Source: Xenophilus sp003671765
GTDB taxonomy: Bacteria > Pseudomonadota > Gammaproteobacteria > Burkholderiales > Burkholderiaceae_C
Assembly: GCA_051414805.1 (NCBI GenBank)
Contig: CP166702.1
Location: 186,001 to 250,000, forward strand
DNA: 64,000 nucleotides
Direction of reading: 5' to 3'
Each line of letters begins with the position of its first letter. Positions within the stretch are counted from its first letter, which is position 1. The notes under the pieces are model-generated. The model saw nothing but the letters and a program-made list of their open reading frames with translations. It was not told the origin of the DNA and did not search any database. A program made the translations under genes and the position numbers. Shown here in pieces: positions 44,853 through 54,618 of the stretch.

Positions 44853-46238
44853 TCACTCGCGCATCAGCGCCTCGATCTCGTCGGCATGGACCGGCACGCC
44901 GCGCGTGATCAGTTCGCAGCCGTTCTCCGTCACGATGGCGTCGTCCTCGATGCGGATGCCGATGTTGTGGAACTGCTCGGGCACACCCTCGGCGGGCCGC
45001 ACGTAGAGGCCGGGCTCGATGGTCAGCACCATGCCGGGCTGCAGGATGCGGCTGGGCCGGTTCTTGATGAGCTCGCCCGAGAGCGGGTCCTTGCGTTCGC
45101 TGACTTCGCCCACCTGCGTGGGCTCCACATAGCTGCCGCAATCGTGCACGTCCATGCCCAGCCAGTGGCCCGTGCGGTGCATGTAGAACTGGAAGTAGCT
45201 GCGGTTGTCGATCACGTCCTGCACCGAGCCCACCTTGTTCGCGTCGAGCAGGCCCAGGTCGAGCAGGCCCTGCGCCAGCACCTTCACGGTCGCTTCGTGC
45301 GGGTCGTTGAAGCGCTGGCCCGCACGTGTCGCTGCCACCGCCGCGTCCTGGCTCGCCAGCACCAGGTCGTACAGCGCGCGCTGCGGCCCGGTGAACCTGC
45401 CGTCGGCGGGAAAGGTGCGCGTGATGTCGCTGGCATAGCCGTCGAGCTCGCAGCCGGCGTCGATCAGCACCAGCTCGCCGGCCCGCACCGGGGCCGCATC
45501 GGCGCGGTAGTGCAGCACGCAGGCGTTGGCACCGGCGGCCACGATCGAACCGTAGGCCGGGTACTGCGAGCCACCCAGGCGGAATTCGTGCAGCAGCTCG
45601 GCGTCCAGGTGGTATTCGCGCACGTCCTGACCGGCGCGCAGCATGCGGGCCGAGGTCTGCATCGCCCGGACGTGCGCGCGCGCGCTGATGTCGGCCGCGC
45701 GGCGCATGATGTCCTGCTCGTGCGCGTCCTTGACCAGGCGCATCTCGTCGAGCGGGCCACACAGGTCGCGCTGCTGCTCGGGGCACAGGGCGCCGAAGCG
45801 CACGCGGGCGCGCACCTTCTGCAGCCAGCCGTCCACCCGCGTTTCCAGCCCCGGGTACGTGGCGAAGGGATACCAGACGGTGCCGCGGTTCTCCAGCAGC
45901 CGGGGCAGGGTGGTGTCGAGCGTGGCGACGGAGACGGCCTCGTCGACGCCGAGGGCGGCCGGCGCTGCCTCGGGCCCGAGTCGGTAGCCATCCCAGATCT
46001 CGCGTTCGAGGTCCTTGGGTGCGCAGAACAGGGTGGCGCGGCCGTCGCCCGCCAGCACCAGCCAGGCGTTGGGCTCGGTGAAGCCGGTCAGGTAATAGAA
46101 GTAGCTGTCGTGCCGATACAGGAAATCGGTGTCGCGGTTGCGCGGCTGCTCGGGCGCCGTCGGCACGATCGCGATGCCGTCCGGGCCGAGTTGCGCCGCC
46201 AGGCGGGCGCGGCGTTGTGCGTAGAGGGCGCTGTTCAT
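44853..46238 (-). CDS. pepP: Xaa-Pro aminopeptidase (aminopeptidase P)
   Basis: PepP removes N-terminal residues preceding proline. The 461-residue protein has the aminopeptidase P N-terminal domain (about 1-130; RDTDFLYRHDSYFYYLTGFTEPNA) and the pita-bread catalytic domain. Metal ligands are in LIDAGCELDGYASDITRTFP (two Asp), the HRTGHWLGMDVHD histidine, TIEPGLY (Glu) and GIRIEDD (Glu). The ATG at 46238 gives standard length. It lies on the minus strand between two lipoprotein paralogues, suggesting insertion of the pair around it or a tandem duplication spanning it. Confidence 0.94.
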   Translation of the reverse strand: MNSALYAQRRARLAAQLGPDGIAIVPTAPEQPRNRDTDFLYRHDSYFYYLTGFTEPNAWLVLAGDGRATLFCAPKDLEREIWDGYRLGPEAAPAALGVDEAVSVATLDTTLPRLLENRGTVWYPFATYPGLETRVDGWLQKVRARVRFGALCPEQQRDLCGPLDEMRLVKDAHEQDIMRRAADISARAHVRAMQTSARMLRAGQDVREYHLDAELLHEFRLGGSQYPAYGSIVAAGANACVLHYRADAAPVRAGELVLIDAGCELDGYASDITRTFPADGRFTGPQRALYDLVLASQDAAVAATRAGQRFNDPHEATVKVLAQGLLDLGLLDANKVGSVQDVIDNRSYFQFYMHRTGHWLGMDVHDCGSYVEPTQVGEVSERKDPLSGELIKNRPSRILQPGMVLTIEPGLYVRPAEGVPEQFHNIGIRIEDDAIVTENGCELITRGVPVHADEIEALMRE

Positions 46239-46308
46239 GGACTGACTATACGTACGTAACAACTCGGCCGCATTTCCACAACGACTCGGAAAAGATTTGC
46301 AAGGATGT

Positions 46309-46338
46309 TTGCCTGTAGGACGGGAGCCAATGTACAAA
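46309..46338 (+). promoter_or_regulatory. Candidate promoter of lipoprotein paralogue 2
   Basis: TTGCCT (46309-46314) and TACAAA (46333-46338) with an 18-base spacer lie in an A/T-rich stretch (46240-46365) unusual for this genome. Transcription would start about 20 bases before the ATG. Confidence 0.4.
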
Positions 46339-46365
46339 TAGTTATTTGGAACTTTATTTAGTAGG

Positions 46366-48420
46366 ATGAAAGTTATAACGCTTGGAGGGTCCCTGGTCGT
46401 GGCAGGCATGATCCTGACGGCCTGTGGTGGCGGTGGTGGTGGTGGCGGCGGAGGAGGCATCGGCCTCGCCGCGGTGGCCGCCGGTTCTTCGGCGGGGACG
46501 CCGTCGGGAAGTGAAAGCGCGGCGAGCGGGACGAGCGCCCCGGCGACCGGATCGGGAACGGCTTCGGGTTCTGGGTCGGGGTCCGGCGCGGCAGCGCCCG
46601 CGCCTGCGGCCGGCACCCCGGACCCGCTGACCGGCGGAACGACCACGGTCGACGCGGCCGCCTATCGCGCCGTGGCAGCGGCCATGGGCAAGGCCGGGGG
46701 CATCGACTACCGCTATGGGCCGGCGCCGTCGGCGTACGGGACCACGGGCAACGACGGCGTGCCCACCTGGTTCAAGCGCAACGACAATGCCTTCGTGTCC
46801 GACCGCAGCGGCGGGCAGCGCCCCTGCGACCCCATCGCCTGCGGCACCTGGCAAGTGGGCGCATGGAGCAACAACATCGGCGACTTCTCGTCGAACAACG
46901 GCCATGTCGCCTTCATTCCCGATGTGCCGGCGCAGCGCGTGGGCGTGGCCGACGTGGCGATCAGCTCGGTGAGCAACGCGGTCTTCTCGCAGCGGCCCGA
47001 GCTGAGGTGGGTGTACTACGGCGGGGGGCTTGACGAGGTCAACGGCGCCGCCTACCGGGCGTCCGGCGGGGCGGTCGGCAATCCGGTCGGTGTGGCCCGA
47101 TGCGCGGGCCGCCCAGGCTGGTGCATGAACAGCCTGATGGTGTTCGACAGCGGCTTCATCGCTTCGGCGCAGACCGACACCTCGACCAACAAGGCCAGTG
47201 CGCAGCTGGCGTCGGGCAAGGTGCCGACGGCGGTGGCGGTGACCAACAGCAACGAGTTCGCCCTGATCACCGTGTGGGACACGGTCAACCTGCGCGGCGA
47301 GGTCGCCGTGGTGGCGCTGGCCGGCCTGTGCGAAGGCTGCACACCGAACAATCCCACCGGTTCGAACTACTGGGGCGAATGGAACGGCCTCTATCCCGGC
47401 CTGCCCAACCTCGGCAACACCGGCTACATGAAGGTGCTGGGTTACGTCCCGCTGCCGTCCGACATGAAGGCGCCGACCGATATCTCGGTCACGACGGGGG
47501 TGGACCGCAACGCCTATCTGGGAGAGGGCACGCGCGAGCAGGCCTATTCCCTGCCGCTGAGCAACGCGAACAACCGCGCGACCTTCAAATCCGGCGGCCG
47601 CAACTTCGACACCTATGCCAAGGGCGGCGTCGCCGTGGTGACCTCAAAGTCCGAGCAGAAGGTGGCCTTCCTGGACCTGCGGCCCTTGTTCGCCTACTAC
47701 CAGAGCATGTACTTCGGCAGCGACTCGGACTACAGCGTGACGACCTCGGTCGGCTCGGCCGATTCGCAATGGCCGCGCACCTTCGCCGCCGCGCCCGGGC
47801 AGACCCCCACCGTCATCAAGACGGTGGCGATGGCCAACCGGCCCACGGCCGTGAGGACCTATGCCTGGGGCAACAGCCGCCGCGCCTGGGTGGCCACGCA
47901 GGATGGGCAGCTGCACATCTTCAACCTGGGCGACTACCCCACCGCCGGCAGCGGATCGGCTGCGAGCATCGCGGAGGTCGGCGCCGTGGCCGTGGGCCGC
48001 AACCCGACGGGCATCGCGCTGGTCAAGGAGAAGGCCGGCAGCGCCATCTACCAGGACATCACCCGCGAGGTGATCGTGACCTCGCGCGGGGACCGTCAGC
48101 TGCAGTGGGTGCGCTTCTCCGGCAACGGCGGGACGGTGGTGCGCACGCTCAAGGACGCGCGGCTGGTGGACCCGATCGCGGCGGAGGACACGGACAACCA
48201 CGGCACCGAGTCGTACGTGGTCTCGGTGGCCGACTACGGCGGCCGCGCGCTGCGCAACTACCGCTACGGGCCGGTGATCATGCACAACTACAGCGGCAGC
48301 GCCTGCGGCGCGCCCAACGGCTGCGGCATGGGCAGCAGCGGCGGCGACGCTTTCGAATACGGCGGCGAGTTCGGTCTGCCGGGTGGCGCCTTCCAGGTCA
48401 CCTCGGCCAACATCCCCTGA
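46366..48420 (+). CDS. Predicted beta-propeller lipoprotein, paralogue 2
   Basis: A 684-residue paralogue of the gene at 42827. The lipoprotein signal ends LTAC, directly followed by eleven glycines and then a Ser/Gly/Ala/Thr/Pro linker to about residue 90, absent in this form from paralogue 1. The body is closely similar; one block of 44 residues (starting GKVPTAVAVTNSN) is identical. The four cysteine pairs are kept (CDPIAC, CAGRPGWC, CEGC, CGAPNGC). No good ribosome binding site precedes the ATG, but an in-frame stop upstream excludes extension. Function unknown; surface display on a flexible tether is plausible. Confidence 0.75.
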   Translation: MKVITLGGSLVVAGMILTACGGGGGGGGGGGIGLAAVAAGSSAGTPSGSESAASGTSAPATGSGTASGSGSGSGAAAPAPAAGTPDPLTGGTTTVDAAAYRAVAAAMGKAGGIDYRYGPAPSAYGTTGNDGVPTWFKRNDNAFVSDRSGGQRPCDPIACGTWQVGAWSNNIGDFSSNNGHVAFIPDVPAQRVGVADVAISSVSNAVFSQRPELRWVYYGGGLDEVNGAAYRASGGAVGNPVGVARCAGRPGWCMNSLMVFDSGFIASAQTDTSTNKASAQLASGKVPTAVAVTNSNEFALITVWDTVNLRGEVAVVALAGLCEGCTPNNPTGSNYWGEWNGLYPGLPNLGNTGYMKVLGYVPLPSDMKAPTDISVTTGVDRNAYLGEGTREQAYSLPLSNANNRATFKSGGRNFDTYAKGGVAVVTSKSEQKVAFLDLRPLFAYYQSMYFGSDSDYSVTTSVGSADSQWPRTFAAAPGQTPTVIKTVAMANRPTAVRTYAWGNSRRAWVATQDGQLHIFNLGDYPTAGSGSAASIAEVGAVAVGRNPTGIALVKEKAGSAIYQDITREVIVTSRGDRQLQWVRFSGNGGTVVRTLKDARLVDPIAAEDTDNHGTESYVVSVADYGGRALRNYRYGPVIMHNYSGSACGAPNGCGMGSSGGDAFEYGGEFGLPGGAFQVTSANIP

Positions 48421-48449
48421 GCCCCGGCGCGGCCGGCGGTCCGGCCGCG

Positions 48450-49196
48450 TCAGCGCTGGAGCTGCGCCAGCCGCTCCGGCGTGCCGACGTCGGTCCAGCC
48501 GCCGGTGTAGAGCTCGGCCGTGACGCGGCCGTCGTCCATGGCAGCCCGCAGGATCGGCGCCAGTGCCGCCTTGACGCCCTCCGGGTTGCCGGCCGGAATG
48601 CCGCAATAGGGCGGTGCGAACAACGCGGCGCGGTACAGGCCGATGGTGGAGAAGGTGTGGCGCGGCACGCCGGCATCGGCCGGCACGTTGCGCGCGCGGC
48701 CATCCTCGTCCAGGCCGAAGTCGCCCTTCGGGTTGTGTGCGGGATTGGGCACCAGCCACAGGTGGGCCAGCGCGTCGCCGGCACGGAAGCGGGCCAGCGC
48801 GGCGGGGTCGAAGCGGAAGTCCGGCGCGAACACATCGCCGGCCGCCACCCAGAACACGTCCTCGAGCAGGGGCAGGGCACGCACGATGCCGCCGGCCGTC
48901 TCCAGTGCGCCGCCGAAATCGCGGCCCTCGTCGGAGTATGAAATCGATAGCGCCTCGCGCCCGCCCCATGCGGGCTGCGGGCCGAAATGGCTTGAAATCT
49001 GCTCACCCAGCCAGGCCGTGTTGACCACCAGCCGCGTGACGCCGCCGGCCGCCAGCGCCTCCATGGGCCACTGCATCAGCGGCTTTCCGCGCACCGGCAG
49101 CAGCGGCTTGGGCGTGTGGTCGGTCAGCGGCCGCATGCGCTCGCCGCGGCCGGCGGCCAGCAGCATGGCGCCGGCGCGTACGCCTTCAGTCGACAT
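48450..49196 (-). CDS. murU: N-acetylmuramate alpha-1-phosphate uridylyltransferase-like nucleotidyltransferase
   Basis: MurU turns MurNAc-1-phosphate into UDP-MurNAc in peptidoglycan recycling, after AmgK. The 248-residue protein begins with the sugar nucleotidyltransferase signature AMLLAAGRGERMRPLTDHTPKPLLPV. GGALETAGGIVRALPLL and VAAGDVFAPDF follow, and the length fits MurU. In pseudomonads murU adjoins amgK; here it is 26 kb away and overlaps the speD 3' end by 11 bases. Around 48937-49000 the coding sequence resembles the dispersed repeat (TATGAAATCGATAGC..GGGCTGCGGGCC), possibly an assimilated copy. Confidence 0.85.
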   Translation of the reverse strand: MSTEGVRAGAMLLAAGRGERMRPLTDHTPKPLLPVRGKPLMQWPMEALAAGGVTRLVVNTAWLGEQISSHFGPQPAWGGREALSISYSDEGRDFGGALETAGGIVRALPLLEDVFWVAAGDVFAPDFRFDPAALARFRAGDALAHLWLVPNPAHNPKGDFGLDEDGRARNVPADAGVPRHTFSTIGLYRAALFAPPYCGIPAGNPEGVKAALAPILRAAMDDGRVTAELYTGGWTDVGTPERLAQLQR

Positions 49197-49575
49197 GCGC
49201 AGGAGCCAAGCCGCGTTGCAGTGACTGGCGCACGGCCTCGCGCGGCGCGAACAGCGCCACCAGCGCGTCGAGCAGCGCCTGCGCCTTGGCGGAATGGTCG
49301 CCGCCGAAGTTGCAGACGTAGACGTCCAGCGTCACGGCGCGGCGCTCGGGCCAGGTGTGCACGCACAGGTGCGATTCGGCCAGCAGCACCGTCGCCGTCA
49401 CGCCGCCCGGGCCTTCGGCCGTGTCGGGAAAGCGGTGGAACAGCTCGCCCACGGGCTGCAGGCCGGCGCTGCGGACGGCCGCCGCGCAGTGGGCGCCCAG
49501 CGCCTGGGCGTCGACCAGCCAGCGCGCTGCGCACTGGCAGTCGTGGAGATCGGCGGTGAGGTGCAGGCCCTGCAT
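49186..49575 (-). CDS. speD: S-adenosylmethionine decarboxylase proenzyme (SpeD/SpeH type)
   Basis: SpeD decarboxylates SAM to supply aminopropyl groups for polyamines. The 129-residue prokaryotic-type proenzyme has LLAESHLCVHTWPE, where self-cleavage before Ser creates the pyruvoyl cofactor, and VYVCNFGGDHSAKAQ with the catalytic Cys. The ATG at 49575 gives MQGLHLTADLHDC, typical of the family. It overlaps murU slightly. It would feed the SpeE-like enzyme at 34120 or a second one outside the window. Confidence 0.9.
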   Translation of the reverse strand: MQGLHLTADLHDCQCAARWLVDAQALGAHCAAAVRSAGLQPVGELFHRFPDTAEGPGGVTATVLLAESHLCVHTWPERRAVTLDVYVCNFGGDHSAKAQALLDALVALFAPREAVRQSLQRGLAPAHVD

Positions 49576-49738
49576 GCCGCGGACTCTAGCAGCCCGGCTT
49601 CGCCCGGCCGGTAGGGCACGCAGACGACCGGCAATACGCCATGGCCGTGCAGGGTCCGGCGGCACTTGGCGGGTGCGCCTCACCCCGCTCGCTAAAATTG
49701 AGGGCTCCTCTCCTTTCCCCCTCCCCCGAAAGCCACCG

Positions 49739-51841
49739 ATGGCCAACCAAGCCTTGATGGCCAACGCGATCCGCGCGTTGGCAATGGACGCCGTTCAACA
49801 AGCCAACTCCGGCCACCCCGGCGCGCCGATGGGCATGGCCGAGATGGCCGTCGCACTGTGGGGCGAGCACCTGCGCTACAACCCGGCCAACCCGCACTGG
49901 TTCGACCGCGACCGCTTCATCCTGTCGAATGGCCACGCGTCGATGCTGCAGTACGCCGTGCTGCACCTCACGGGCTACGACCTGCCCATCGACGAGATCA
50001 GGAACTTCCGCCAGCTGCACAGCAAGACGGCGGGCCATCCGGAAGTGGACGTCACGCCCGGCGTGGAAACCACCACCGGCCCGCTGGGACAGGGCATCAC
50101 CAACGCCGTGGGCTTCGCGCTGGCCGAGAAGTTGTTGGCCGCCGAGTTCAACCGCCCGGGCCACGCCATCGTCGACCACCACACCTACGCCTTCCTGGGC
50201 GACGGCTGCCTGATGGAAGGCATCAGCCACGAGGCCTGCGCGCTGGCCGGCGCCTGGAAGCTCAACAAGCTGATCGCCCTGTACGACGACAACGGCATCA
50301 GCATCGACGGCCAGGTCAAGCCCTGGTTCATCGACCACACCGCCGAGCGCTTCAAGGCCTACGAGTGGAACGTGATCGGCCCGATCGACGGCAACAGCGT
50401 CAAGGCCGTCTCGGACGCCATCGCCAAGGCGAAGAAGTCCGAAGACAAGCCGACGCTGATCATCTGCAAGACCACGATCGGCAAGGGCAGCCCGAACCGC
50501 GCCGGCACCGCCAAGGCCCACGGCGAGGCGCTGGGCGCCGACGAGATCAAGCTCACGCGCGAAGCGCTCGGCTGGACCGAGCCGCCCTTCGTCATCCCGC
50601 AGGCCGTCTACGACGACTGGAACCACCGCGTGGCTGGGGCCCAGGCCGAGGCCGAGTGGAACGAGCGCTTCGCCGCCTACGGCAGCGCCTTCCCGCAGCT
50701 GGCGGCCGACTTCACCCGCCGCATGAAGGGTGAGCTGCCGGCGGACTTCCACCAGGTCGCCTTCGACACCATCGTCGCCGCCCACGCCAAGGGCGAGACC
50801 GTGGCCAGCCGCAAGGCCAGCCAGCTGGCGCTCGAAGCCTTCACCGCCGCCCTGCCCGAGATGCTCGGCGGCAGCGCCGACCTGACCGGCTCCAACCTCA
50901 CCAACACCAAGAGCACGGCAGCCCTGCGCTTCGACCCCAAGACGGGGGCCGTGGTCATGAACGTGCCGGCGCTGGACGCCAAGCACGGTGCCGAGGACGA
51001 GGCCAAGCCCGACGCCGCGGCTGCCACGCCGCAGGGCGTCATCGGCCGCCACATCAACTACGGCGTGCGCGAGTTCGGCATGGCGGCCATCATGAACGGC
51101 GTCGCGCTGCATGGCGGCTACATCCCCTACGGCGGCACCTTCCTGACCTTCAGCGACTACAGCCGCAACGCCATCCGTATGGCCGCGCTGATGAAGCGCC
51201 GCGTGATCCACGTGTTCACGCACGACTCCATCGGCCTGGGCGAGGACGGCCCCACGCACCAGTCGATCGAGCACGCCGCCTCGCTGCGCCTCATTCCCAA
51301 CCTGGACGTCTGGCGCCCGTCGGACACGGCCGAAACCGCCGTGGCCTGGGCCGTCGCGCTGCAGAACCAGTCGCGCCCCACGGCGCTGCTGCTGTCGCGC
51401 CAGAACATCGCCTATTCGCCCAAGAGCGACCTGAGCGACATCGCCAAGGGCGCCTACGTACTGGCAGAGCCCGAGGCCGTGGGCCTCAAGAGCAAGAAGA
51501 CCGCCGCCATCATCATCGCCACCGGCTCGGAAGTGCCGCTGGCCCTGGCCGCACAGAAGCTGCTGGCCGCCAGGAAGATCGCCGTGCGCGTGGTGTCGAT
51601 GCCCTCGACCACCACCTTCGACCGCCAGGACGTCGGCTACAAGAAGGCCGTGCTGCCCAGGAAGATCCCGCGCATCGCCGTCGAGATGGGCTGCACCGGC
51701 GGCTGGTGGAAATACGGCGTGTCGGCCGTGGTCGGCATCGACACGTATGGCGAATCGGCGCCCGCGCCCGTGCTGTTCAAGCACTTCGGCTTCACGCCCG
51801 AGAACGTCGCGGCGACCGTGGAAGCGGTGCTGCGCGATTGA
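49739..51841 (+). CDS. tkt: Transketolase
   Basis: Transketolase moves two-carbon units between sugar phosphates in the pentose phosphate or Calvin pathways. The 700-residue protein contains SGHPGAPMGMAEMA, GPLGQGITNAVGFALAEK, the thiamine diphosphate motif GDGCLMEGISHEA, and HDSIGLGEDGPTHQ in the pyrimidine domain. The ATG at 49739 yields MANQALMANAIRALAMD. It is followed by gap on the same strand, after a hairpin-forming repeat. Confidence 0.96.
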   Translation: MANQALMANAIRALAMDAVQQANSGHPGAPMGMAEMAVALWGEHLRYNPANPHWFDRDRFILSNGHASMLQYAVLHLTGYDLPIDEIRNFRQLHSKTAGHPEVDVTPGVETTTGPLGQGITNAVGFALAEKLLAAEFNRPGHAIVDHHTYAFLGDGCLMEGISHEACALAGAWKLNKLIALYDDNGISIDGQVKPWFIDHTAERFKAYEWNVIGPIDGNSVKAVSDAIAKAKKSEDKPTLIICKTTIGKGSPNRAGTAKAHGEALGADEIKLTREALGWTEPPFVIPQAVYDDWNHRVAGAQAEAEWNERFAAYGSAFPQLAADFTRRMKGELPADFHQVAFDTIVAAHAKGETVASRKASQLALEAFTAALPEMLGGSADLTGSNLTNTKSTAALRFDPKTGAVVMNVPALDAKHGAEDEAKPDAAAATPQGVIGRHINYGVREFGMAAIMNGVALHGGYIPYGGTFLTFSDYSRNAIRMAALMKRRVIHVFTHDSIGLGEDGPTHQSIEHAASLRLIPNLDVWRPSDTAETAVAWAVALQNQSRPTALLLSRQNIAYSPKSDLSDIAKGAYVLAEPEAVGLKSKKTAAIIIATGSEVPLALAAQKLLAARKIAVRVVSMPSTTTFDRQDVGYKKAVLPRKIPRIAVEMGCTGGWWKYGVSAVVGIDTYGESAPAPVLFKHFGFTPENVAATVEAVLRD

Positions 51842-51855
51842 CATACGGACAGCCG

Positions 51856-51963
51856 TACGCAAAGGACGCGAAGGCTTCGCAAAGATCGCAGAAGAACATC
51901 CAGATGATGATTTCTCTTTTGCGTCCTTCGCGTGATCTCCGCGTCCTTCGCGTCCTTCGCGTA
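51856..51963. repeat. Inverted repeat of ACGCAAAGGACGCGAAGG type between tkt and gap
   Basis: Left arm TACGCAAAGGACGCGAAGG (51856-51874) and right arm CCTTCGCGTCCTTCGCGTA (51945-51963) complement at 18 of 19 positions. Extra CGCGTCCTTCG units lie between. A 17-base identity links it to 14215-14231. It would form a large hairpin in a tkt-gap transcript. Confidence 0.8.
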
Positions 51964-52016
51964 CCGGCTGCCCGCTCCCGCATTCAAGGTTTTCAACTGA
52001 CTTAGGAGCACTCCAG

Positions 52017-53015
<999 letters not shown>

Positions 53016-53041
53016 GCCGCGGCCCTGCGACGGCAAAAAAG

Positions 53042-53068
53042 AAACGCGCCCTCGGGCGCGTTTTTTTT
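53042..53068 (+). terminator. Terminator of gap
   Basis: AAACGCGCCC / GGGCGCGTTT hairpin (53042-53063) followed by a T run, 27 bases after the gap stop. Confidence 0.92.
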
Positions 53069-53122
53069 GGCCTGTGCGCCGTCGTGGTGGCCGGCGGCCA
53101 AGCGGCAGGTTTTCGTGCCGAC

Positions 53123-53173
53123 TTGGCCTGCAGCGCGCGCGCCGACTGCGCATACAGCTATTGTTTTCGTAGC
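53123..53173 (+). repeat. Dispersed hairpin repeat, copy after gap
   Basis: TTGGCCTGCAGCGCGCGC, a GACTGCGC segment, then CAGCTATTGTTTTCGTAGC. Head and tail match the 54522 copy closely; the internal hairpin is altered. Confidence 0.75.
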
Positions 53174-53296
53174 AGTGGTGCGCACCCGCAATGACGCGGC
53201 GGTCATTCCTACGGGGCCAGCATGCGCGCGCCGGCACGGCCCGCGCGGCAGCGGTACCGATCATGGGCTCCATTGCTTTCAACCAAGGAGACCCGC

Positions 53297-53374
53297 ATGA
53301 AATCCATCGTCCTCTGGCTGCTCGGCGTGCCCGTCAGCGTCATCATCCTGCTCAAGATCTTCGGGGTGTTCTGA
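53297..53374 (+). CDS. 25-residue membrane miniprotein
   Basis: ATG at 53297 encodes MKSIVLWLLGVPVSVIILLK and then IFGVF. It is preceded by AAGGAG 6 bases upstream, the best ribosome binding site in the region. Nearly the whole chain is one hydrophobic helix with a basic residue near each end, so it should sit in the inner membrane. Function unknown. The strong binding site and sensible topology support a real gene despite the length. Confidence 0.7.
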   Translation: MKSIVLWLLGVPVSVIILLKIFGVF

Positions 53375-53492
53375 CGAGGGGGTGCGCAGGTGCGCTGTGC
53401 GCCCTGCGCGACCCCTGGGGTTTCGCAAGACGGCCATGGCTGAGCGCGGGCCCGATGCGTACACTGCCGCGCACAGTCGCCCGGTACCTCGC

Positions 53493-53885
53493 ATGGCCCT
53501 GCTGACCTTTCTCGTCGAAGACAACCCGACCATCCGGGACAACCTCATCCCCACGCTGGCCGACCTGGCCGATGCGCCCGTGGTGGGCGTGGCCGAGACG
53601 GAGACCCAAGCCGCCGCCTGGCTGCGCGACCATGCCGATGTGTGGCATCTGGCGGTGATCGACCTGTTCCTGCGTGAAGGCTCGGGCCTGGGGGTGCTGA
53701 GCGCCTGCACGCCTCGCCGCCCCCATCAGCGGGTGGTGGTGTTGACCAACTACGCCACCGCCGACATCCGCGCACGCTGCCTCGCCCTGGGCGCCGATGC
53801 CGTGTTCGACAAGTCGAACGAGCTCGACGACTTCTTCGACTATTGCAGCCAGGACCGGCCCTCTCAGATGGCGCCGCTGGCGTGA
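53493..53885 (+). CDS. Stand-alone response regulator receiver protein, paralogue A
   Basis: A 130-residue single receiver domain with no output domain. FLVEDNPTIRDNLIP gives the acidic pair, AVIDLFLREGSGLGVL the phospho-acceptor Asp (about 58), VVLTNYAT the Thr, and AVFDKSNEL the conserved Lys. The ATG at 53493 is chosen because it starts the domain directly. No histidine kinase is adjacent. The stop overlaps the GTG start of the next gene. A paralogue is at 58756. Confidence 0.88.
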   Translation: MALLTFLVEDNPTIRDNLIPTLADLADAPVVGVAETETQAAAWLRDHADVWHLAVIDLFLREGSGLGVLSACTPRRPHQRVVVLTNYATADIRARCLALGADAVFDKSNELDDFFDYCSQDRPSQMAPLA

Positions 53886-54505
53886 CAGCCGGGTCCGACG
53901 GACAGCGCACGAGCGGCCACCTTCTGGCCGGGCTGGATTTCGGCCGCCCGTCCGAGGAGGTCGCGCGCGCGCTGATCGGCGTCACGGTGCTGGTCGACGG
54001 CGTGGGTGGGCGCATCGTCGAGACCGAGGCTTACGACCGCGACGACCCGGCCTCGCACACCTACGGCGGTCCCACGCTGCGCAACGCCGCGATGTTCGGA
54101 CCGCCCGGCCGGGCCTACGTGTACCGCTCCTACGGCATCCACTGGTGCCTCAACTTCGTCTGCCGCGAGGAAGGCCACGGCGCCGGGGTGCTGATCCGCG
54201 CGCTGCAGCCCACGCACGGCCTGGCCACGATGCGCCACCGCCGCGGCGTGGAAGACGAGCGCCTGCTGGCTGCCGGCCCCGGCCGCGTCGGGCAGGCCCT
54301 GGGCGTGGACGCGAGCTTCAACGGCCATCGGCTCGATGCGCCGCCCTTCGAGCTGCTGGCCGCCGAGGCCGCGCCGCCGGTGCTCGTGCAGGTCGGCCCC
54401 CGCATCGGCATCAGCAAGGCGGTGGAGATGCACTGGCGCTTCGGCGAACAGGGCTCGCGCTTCCTGAGCCGGCCCTTCCCGGCGGCGGCGCGCCGGGCGC
54501 GCTGA
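53882..54505 (+). CDS. DNA-3-methyladenine glycosylase (AAG/MPG family)
   Basis: This enzyme excises alkylated purines. The 207-residue protein has the AAG core: GGRIVETEAYDRDDPASHTYGG with the catalytic Glu, RNAAMFGPPGRAYVYRSYGIHWCLNFV, and GPGRVGQALGVD. The GTG at 53882 overlaps the upstream receiver gene stop (GTGA), indicating coupling. Length matches bacterial members. Confidence 0.92.
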   Translation: MTAGSDGQRTSGHLLAGLDFGRPSEEVARALIGVTVLVDGVGGRIVETEAYDRDDPASHTYGGPTLRNAAMFGPPGRAYVYRSYGIHWCLNFVCREEGHGAGVLIRALQPTHGLATMRHRRGVEDERLLAAGPGRVGQALGVDASFNGHRLDAPPFELLAAEAAPPVLVQVGPRIGISKAVEMHWRFGEQGSRFLSRPFPAAARRAR

Positions 54506-54521
54506 GCGATCACCGACCGAA

Positions 54522-54572
54522 TTGGCCTGCAGCGCCCGCGGGGCGAGCGCCGGCAGCTATCAAAACAATAGC
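54522..54572 (+). repeat. Dispersed hairpin repeat, best-preserved copy
   Basis: TTGGCCTGCAGCGCCCG, CGGGGCGAGCGCCGG, then CAGCTATCAAAACAATAGC. It shows all three blocks cleanly and can serve as the type copy. It lies in the glycosylase-mntH gap. Confidence 0.8.
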
Positions 54573-54618
54573 GATTGCCAAGCCGCGGCACCGGCGTCTG
54601 CTCCTATGATCGACGCCG

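Noticed and set aside
46425..46465. Run of GGT/GGC triplets as a phase-variable tract
   Set aside because: The repeat unit is three bases, so slippage would change only the number of glycines, not the frame.
49666..49698. tkt promoter from TTGGCG and TAAAAT
   Set aside because: The spacer would be 21 bases, too long for a normal sigma-70 promoter, and there is no supporting feature.
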